Positions 6,272-9,771 of a DNA stretch of 9,771 nucleotides are shown piece by piece. How positions within the stretch are numbered: position 1 is the first letter of the stretch; each line of letters opens with the position of its first letter. Source of the DNA: JBBRUG01 sp038247995 (lineage in GTDB: Bacteria; Chloroflexota; Chloroflexia; Chloroflexales; Chloroflexaceae). Where the stretch lies: assembly GCA_038247995.1 (NCBI GenBank), contig JBBRUG010000231.1, positions 1 through 9,771 of the forward strand, in the 5' to 3' direction. The position numbers and the translations under genes are program-made. The notes under the pieces were generated by a model, which made no database searches, was not told where the DNA came from, and saw only the letters and a list, made by a program, of their open reading frames with translations.

Positions 6272-7678
6272 ATGTTTCGTATGAAGATCTACACCCTACC
6301 GCTCCTACTGAGTATCGTCGCCCTCGTATTGGCGGCGTGCGGCAGCCCGGCAGCCACCCCGCCCCCAGCCGAACCACAGGTTGTGACTCAGGTTGTCCGC
6401 GAGACGACCGTCGTTGAAGTTGATCGTCCGGTTGAGGTTGTGGTTACCCCAACGCCCGGCCCGAACCCCGAGGCCGTGATCGCCGACGTGGAAGCGGGCG
6501 CCGAGATCACCTTCTGGACCTTCTTCCTCTCGCCGACGTTCGACAGCTACATCCAGGACACGATCGCCCGCTTCAATGAAGCCTACCCCGACGTAACAGT
6601 GAAGTGGGAAGATCGGCAGGGTACGTTGCAGGAAGAGTACCGCAACAGCCTCGCCGCCGGCAACGCGCCGGACGTGGTGAACGTGCCGACCGGCTGGGTG
6701 CAGGAGTTCGCTCAGAAGAACCAGTTGCTGAACATGACCGAGGCCCTACCGACGAGCGTGCAAGAGCAGTACTTCAGTGGCCTGTTCAACCAGGCCAGCG
6801 TGGGCGACGCCAGTTTCCAGGTGCCCTGGTATCAGGCCGTCGACGGCTACCTGGTGAACACACAGGTGTTGGAGCAGGCCGGGCTGACCCTGGAAGACCT
6901 GCCGACGACCTTCGACGAGCAGAAGACGGTGTGCGAAGCGATCTACGCCGCCACGGACATCCCCTGCGGCCTGCGCCTGAACACCGGCAACCTGCTACAG
7001 AGCATGGCGTATGAGGGCAATGTGCAGGTGATGAACGCCGACGGCAGCGCCTTCACCTTCGACTCGCCCGAGGCGGTAAGCTGGCTGCAGTACTACATCG
7101 ACATGATCAACGACGGCACGACGGCGCGCGACATCCTGCTGCTCGGCGACGCCGACGACCGGATCGGCCTGGAGCGCTTCACCTCGGGCCAGATGCCCTT
7201 CTACGTCACCGGCCCGCAGCTGATCCGCGTGGTGCGCGAGAGCAACCCCGGCCTGTACGGCTACCTGGCGATGGTGCCCCGCGCCGTGGGCCGCTCGAAC
7301 GCGCTACCGCCTGTCTCAATGTCGATTGTCGTCACCGACAGCACGCCCTACCCGAAGGCGTCGGCGGCGCTGGCGGCCTTCTTCTCGAACCCGCAGAGCA
7401 TGCTCGAATTCGCCAAGATCGTGCCGGTCTTCCCCTCCACGCCGGCGTCCTTCGACGATCCGTTCTTCACCCAGCCATCGGTGGCGATCGAGGACCAGAT
7501 CCGCCCGCTGGCGCGCGACATCATCGCGCAGCAGAGCGACATTATGCCCGAGATCCCCAACCTGGCGAATGTGAACGACGTGGTGCGCCAGGCCGTGGAG
7601 GCAGCGATCTTCGGTGGCATCGACCCGCAGACGGCGCTCACCAATGCGGTGCAGGAAGCGAATACGTTGATTGAATAA
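6272..7678 (+). CDS. ABC transporter sugar-binding lipoprotein (SBP family 1, CUT1 type)
   Basis: This 468-residue extracytoplasmic solute-binding protein starts with a lipoprotein signal peptide whose lipobox LAAC gives C23 as the lipidated residue. A stalk rich in V, E and T/P follows (about 24-65, QVVTQVVRETTVVEVDRPVE then TPTPGP); such stalks are common in Chloroflexota binding proteins. The mature domain shows the type-1 pattern: EITFWTFF, ARFNEAYPDVTV, GNAPDVVNVPTGW, and a hinge-side VPWYQAVDGYLVNTQVLEQA. It should capture a sugar or oligosaccharide outside the membrane and hand it to the two permeases encoded next. AAGGAG at 6257-6262 sets the start. Operator copy 3 immediately upstream suggests direct control by the ROK repressor. 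The ligand cannot be read from sequence; the neighbouring epimerase hints at an amino sugar or related hexose. Confidence 0.93.
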   Translation: MFRMKIYTLPLLLSIVALVLAACGSPAATPPPAEPQVVTQVVRETTVVEVDRPVEVVVTPTPGPNPEAVIADVEAGAEITFWTFFLSPTFDSYIQDTIARFNEAYPDVTVKWEDRQGTLQEEYRNSLAAGNAPDVVNVPTGWVQEFAQKNQLLNMTEALPTSVQEQYFSGLFNQASVGDASFQVPWYQAVDGYLVNTQVLEQAGLTLEDLPTTFDEQKTVCEAIYAATDIPCGLRLNTGNLLQSMAYEGNVQVMNADGSAFTFDSPEAVSWLQYYIDMINDGTTARDILLLGDADDRIGLERFTSGQMPFYVTGPQLIRVVRESNPGLYGYLAMVPRAVGRSNALPPVSMSIVVTDSTPYPKASAALAAFFSNPQSMLEFAKIVPVFPSTPASFDDPFFTQPSVAIEDQIRPLARDIIAQQSDIMPEIPNLANVNDVVRQAVEAAIFGGIDPQTALTNAVQEANTLIE

Positions 7679-7688
7679 ATGGACGGAT

Positions 7689-7725
7689 GTGCGGAGCGGC
7701 GCGACGGCGTCGCGCCGCTCCGCAC
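7689..7725. promoter_or_regulatory. Long perfect hairpin between binding-protein and permease genes
   Basis: A 17-bp perfect GC-rich stem (7689-7705 with 7709-7725) closes a GGC loop. It begins 10 bp after the stop codon and ends 7 bp before the AAGGAGG (7733-7739) of the permease. There is no T-run. Hairpins at this position in sugar ABC operons, such as malE-malF, protect the upstream mRNA and reduce downstream expression, giving an excess of binding protein. That role is inferred here; it could equally be a dispersed palindromic element. Confidence 0.8.
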
Positions 7726-7743
7726 CCCTCCGAAGGAGGAATC

Positions 7744-8622
7744 ATGAGCTACAAGCTGCAAAAACAACTCACACCTTACCTGTTTCTTTTACCTGCATTG
7801 CTGTTTATGGTCACCTTCACGCTGTACCCACTGGCGAGCGTGGGGTATCTGAGTTTTACCAAATACGACATTCTCAGCCCGGCCGAGCCGATCGGCTTCG
7901 CGAACTACCAGCGCCTACTGAACGACCAGGTGTTCTGGACCTCGCTGCGCAATTCGTTCACCTATCTGATCGTCACGCCGGTGATCATTGTGCTGGCGAT
8001 TTTGCTGGCGATCGTGGTGAATCGCAAGCTGCCGGGGATCGGCATCTTCCGGGCGCTCTACTACATCCCGGTAATCACCGGCAGCGTGGCGATCGGCATC
8101 GCCTGGCAGTTCCTCTTCGACGGCACCGGCGGCCCGGTGAACGCGGCGCTGTTGGGCATGGGCATCATCGAGCGCCCGATCGTCTTCCTCACCGAGCCGC
8201 GGGCGATCCTGCCGATCGCCATGCTGATGACCACATGGATGGGCGTCGGGTATTTTATGGTCGTCTTTCTCGCCGGGCTGCAAGCCATCCCCGAAGAGCT
8301 CTATGATGCGGCGAAGATGGACGGCTGCAACGGCTTCCAGAAGCACTGGTACGTCAGCGTGCCCGGTCTGCGCCCGTCGATCGTGTTCGTGGCGGTGATC
8401 TCCAGCCTCAGCGCGCTGAAAGTGTTCGACGAGATCTTCGTGCTTACCAACGGCACCGGCGGCGTGCTCAACAGCGGCTCCACGATGGTGTTTTATCTCT
8501 GGCGGCAGGCCTTCCGGCTGCAAAATGTCGGCTACGCCTCGGCGGTGGCAATGGTGCTGCTGGTGATCACGCTCACCTTCTCGATCGTGAATGTGCGCCT
8601 GCTCGAACGCGGGGAACAGTGA
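7744..8622 (+). CDS. ABC sugar transporter permease 1 (MalF/UgpA type)
   Basis: The 292-residue inner-membrane protein has six predicted helices (about 11-33, 72-93, 104-126, 153-181, 212-228 and 263-287). The cytoplasmic EAA loop that docks on the ATPase is clear at 185-213: ELYDAAKMDGCNGFQKHWYV then SVPGLRP. The N-terminus, QLTPYLFLLPALLFMVTFTL, is typical of the first permease of CUT1 systems. A strong AAGGAGG lies 4 bp upstream of ATG 7744, so an earlier in-frame ATG at 7687 is rejected; it would run through the hairpin. It should form a heterodimer with the next gene product and receive sugar from the lipoprotein encoded just upstream. Confidence 0.94.
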   Translation: MSYKLQKQLTPYLFLLPALLFMVTFTLYPLASVGYLSFTKYDILSPAEPIGFANYQRLLNDQVFWTSLRNSFTYLIVTPVIIVLAILLAIVVNRKLPGIGIFRALYYIPVITGSVAIGIAWQFLFDGTGGPVNAALLGMGIIERPIVFLTEPRAILPIAMLMTTWMGVGYFMVVFLAGLQAIPEELYDAAKMDGCNGFQKHWYVSVPGLRPSIVFVAVISSLSALKVFDEIFVLTNGTGGVLNSGSTMVFYLWRQAFRLQNVGYASAVAMVLLVITLTFSIVNVRLLERGEQ

Positions 8623-8624
8623 AC

Positions 8625-8664
8625 CCAATGCATTGGAAGGCCGCAGCGGGCTGCGTCCCTACGG
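8625..8664. repeat. Two small palindromes between the permease genes
   Basis: CCAATGCATTGG (8625-8636) is a perfect 12-bp palindrome. CGCAGC-GG-GCTGCG (8642-8655) is a short hairpin, followed by CCCTACGG (8657-8664). The same CCCTACGG ends the inverted-repeat element at 4371-4378, so this may be a relic of a related dispersed repeat. The gap is only 55 bp and would be transcribed with the operon. Confidence 0.45.
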
Positions 8665-8677
8665 ATGAGGATCTGTC

Positions 8678-9550
8678 ATGAGCACAATCGCGAACCCGAT
8701 TCCGGTTACAAAAACCCGACGCACGAACCGGCGCGTGCTTGAAACGCTGGGCTGGTATGTGCTGCTTGGCATGGCCAGCCTGATCACGATTCTGCCCTTC
8801 TTCTGGCTGCTCACGACGGCACTGAAGGGGCCGAACGATGCGGTGTTCAGCCTGCCGCCGCAGATCTTCCCCAACGAGCCGACGCTGAATAACTTCATGA
8901 AGGTCTGGGACCAACTGGCGATCTGGCGCTTCTTCCTGAACAGCCTGTTCGTTGCGATCTCCACCGTGGCGCTGAACCTGATCGTCTCTGCGCTGGCGGC
9001 CTATCCGCTGGCGAAGATGGAGTTTCGTGGCCGTGAGGTGATCTTTTACCTGCTCCTGGCGACGCTGATTGTGCCGCTGGAGTTGACCTATATTCCCAGC
9101 TACATTCTTGCCGTGCGCGTCTTTCGCTACGACGACACGCTCTGGAGCCTGATCTTCCCGAGTGTGTTCAGCGCCTTTAACATTTTCCTGCTGCGCCAGG
9201 CCTACAAGTCGGTGCCGAATGATCTGATCGACGCGGCGCGCATCGACGGCGCCAACGAGTTGCGGATCTGGGCGCAGGTGCTCGTGCCTACGGTGCGCCC
9301 GGCCATGGTGACTGCCGCCGTGTTCACCGCTGTTGCATCGTGGAACGCGCTGCTCTGGCCCTCGCTGATGCTGCGTAGCCGCGAAATGTACACCTTGCCG
9401 ATCGGGCTGAACACGCTGCGCGGCATGTTCTCCGCCGACTTCCGCCTGATCGCCGCCGGCGCGATTATGGTGATCATCCCAATCCTGGTGGCCTTCGTCT
9501 TCGCCCAGCGCTATTTTGTGAGCGGGTTGAGCGGGGCGGTGAAGGGATGA
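8678..9550 (+). CDS. ABC sugar transporter permease 2 (MalG/UgpE type)
   Basis: The 290-residue protein has six predicted membrane segments (about 24-48, 86-111, 120-142, 153-172, 208-228 and 257-280). The EAA loop is at 180-208: PNDLIDAARIDGANELRIWA then QVLVPTVRP, the most conserved mark of the family. The opening (LGWYVLLGMASLITILPFFW then LLTTALK) and the WPSLML segment before the last helix are typical of MalG-like partners. GAGG at 8667-8670 gives a well-placed Shine-Dalgarno 7 bp before ATG. It pairs with permease 1 to form the membrane channel. No ATPase gene follows in the remaining 221 bp, so the ATPase is further downstream or supplied by a shared MsmK-like protein. Confidence 0.94.
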   Translation: MSTIANPIPVTKTRRTNRRVLETLGWYVLLGMASLITILPFFWLLTTALKGPNDAVFSLPPQIFPNEPTLNNFMKVWDQLAIWRFFLNSLFVAISTVALNLIVSALAAYPLAKMEFRGREVIFYLLLATLIVPLELTYIPSYILAVRVFRYDDTLWSLIFPSVFSAFNIFLLRQAYKSVPNDLIDAARIDGANELRIWAQVLVPTVRPAMVTAAVFTAVASWNALLWPSLMLRSREMYTLPIGLNTLRGMFSADFRLIAAGAIMVIIPILVAFVFAQRYFVSGLSGAVKG

Positions 9551-9598
9551 CAGTCGGCCAGTCGGTCAGTCGGTCAGTCGGTCAGTCGGTCAGTCGGT
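9551..9598. repeat. Octanucleotide tandem array (CAGTCGGT, six units)
   Basis: Six back-to-back units start at the base after the permease stop. The first is CAGTCGGC and the other five are exactly CAGTCGGT. This is slippage-type simple sequence with no coding role. Confidence 0.92.
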
Positions 9599-9771
9599 CG
9601 ATTCACCGTGTCACCGTGTCCCCTTGGGCGGATCATGCAAACACGGCGGAACACAGCATCCCCGCCGACCCGGTGCAGGTGGGGCACGACCCGCCTTGCA
9701 GGTGTAGGGTTTTTACAGGATCGCGTCCCAATGCGCTATTCCCCGCATCCCCCCAACCCCCTGCTCCCTCA
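9599..9771. other. Gene-free region with short repeats and a weak hairpin
   Basis: TCACCGTG occurs twice in tandem (9603-9618), and an inverted GGGGACAC (as GTGTCCCC) is at 9616-9623. An imperfect stem pairs 9674-9683 with 9690-9700, with one G-U pair and one bulge, and T5 follows at 9710-9714 after 9 bases. It could be a poor terminator for the transporter operon, but the spacing is wrong for a standard one. I see no convincing gene, promoter or operator copy up to the window edge. Confidence 0.4.

Noticed and set aside
6570..6582. GCTTCAATGAAGC palindrome resembling the ROK operator core
   Set aside because: It lies inside the conserved RFNEAYP codons of the binding-protein gene, differs from the operator half-site and lacks the TTTTGTA flank, so it is probably a coding coincidence.
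9674..9714. Rho-independent terminator after the permease genes
   Set aside because: The stem has a bulge and a wobble pair, and the T5 run starts 9 bases after it. It is too weak to call, so it is only mentioned in the region entry.

Overview
The window is GC-rich bacterial DNA. Every recognisable gene is best explained as part of, or next to, a sugar-uptake and utilisation cluster. A filamentous or phototrophic-type Chloroflexota (Chloroflexi) source is inferred from three things: the long valine/glutamate-rich lipoprotein stalk on the solute-binding protein, a LuxR/MalT-like regulator fragment, and intergenic regions full of short 7-8 bp tandem repeats and palindromes. No taxonomic marker gene is present, so this remains an inference.

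Layout. At the left edge (1-541, minus strand) is a remnant of a large MalT-type LuxR regulator. It has lost its N-terminal ATPase and carries an internal deletion. Directly upstream of it on the same strand is a 10-TM DMT/EamA exporter (546-1451). Divergent from this, on the plus strand, lies a run of six genes: a ROK-family repressor (1634-2842), an N-acylglucosamine 2-epimerase family enzyme (3061-4239), a DUF4127 protein (4560-6191), a lipoprotein sugar-binding protein (6272-7678) and two CUT1-type permeases (7744-8622 and 8678-9550). The last 221 bp hold only repeats. No transporter ATPase is in the window; it could lie downstream or be shared from elsewhere.

Regulation. A palindrome, AGTTCA-A-TGAACT, with a conserved left flank occurs three times. 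Two copies bracket a good sigma70-like promoter in front of the ROK gene, and one copy abuts the Shine-Dalgarno of the binding-protein gene. This predicts that the ROK protein represses itself and the transporter, and is released by a sugar or sugar derivative. The epimerase suggests an N-acetylated hexosamine or a related sugar as substrate.

Repeats. The gaps between ROK, epimerase and DUF4127 genes and the region after the last permease hold hairpin elements, a 25-unit heptamer array, GGGGACAC-type repeats and an 8-bp array. The same kind of repeat appears to have entered the DUF4127 coding sequence in frame (about 5232-5345) and to supply the last codons and stop of the epimerase.

Nothing here is clearly a new defence or mobile system. 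The most worthwhile leads are the three-operator ROK regulon that contains an uncharacterised DUF4127 gene, and the in-frame repeat insertion in that gene.
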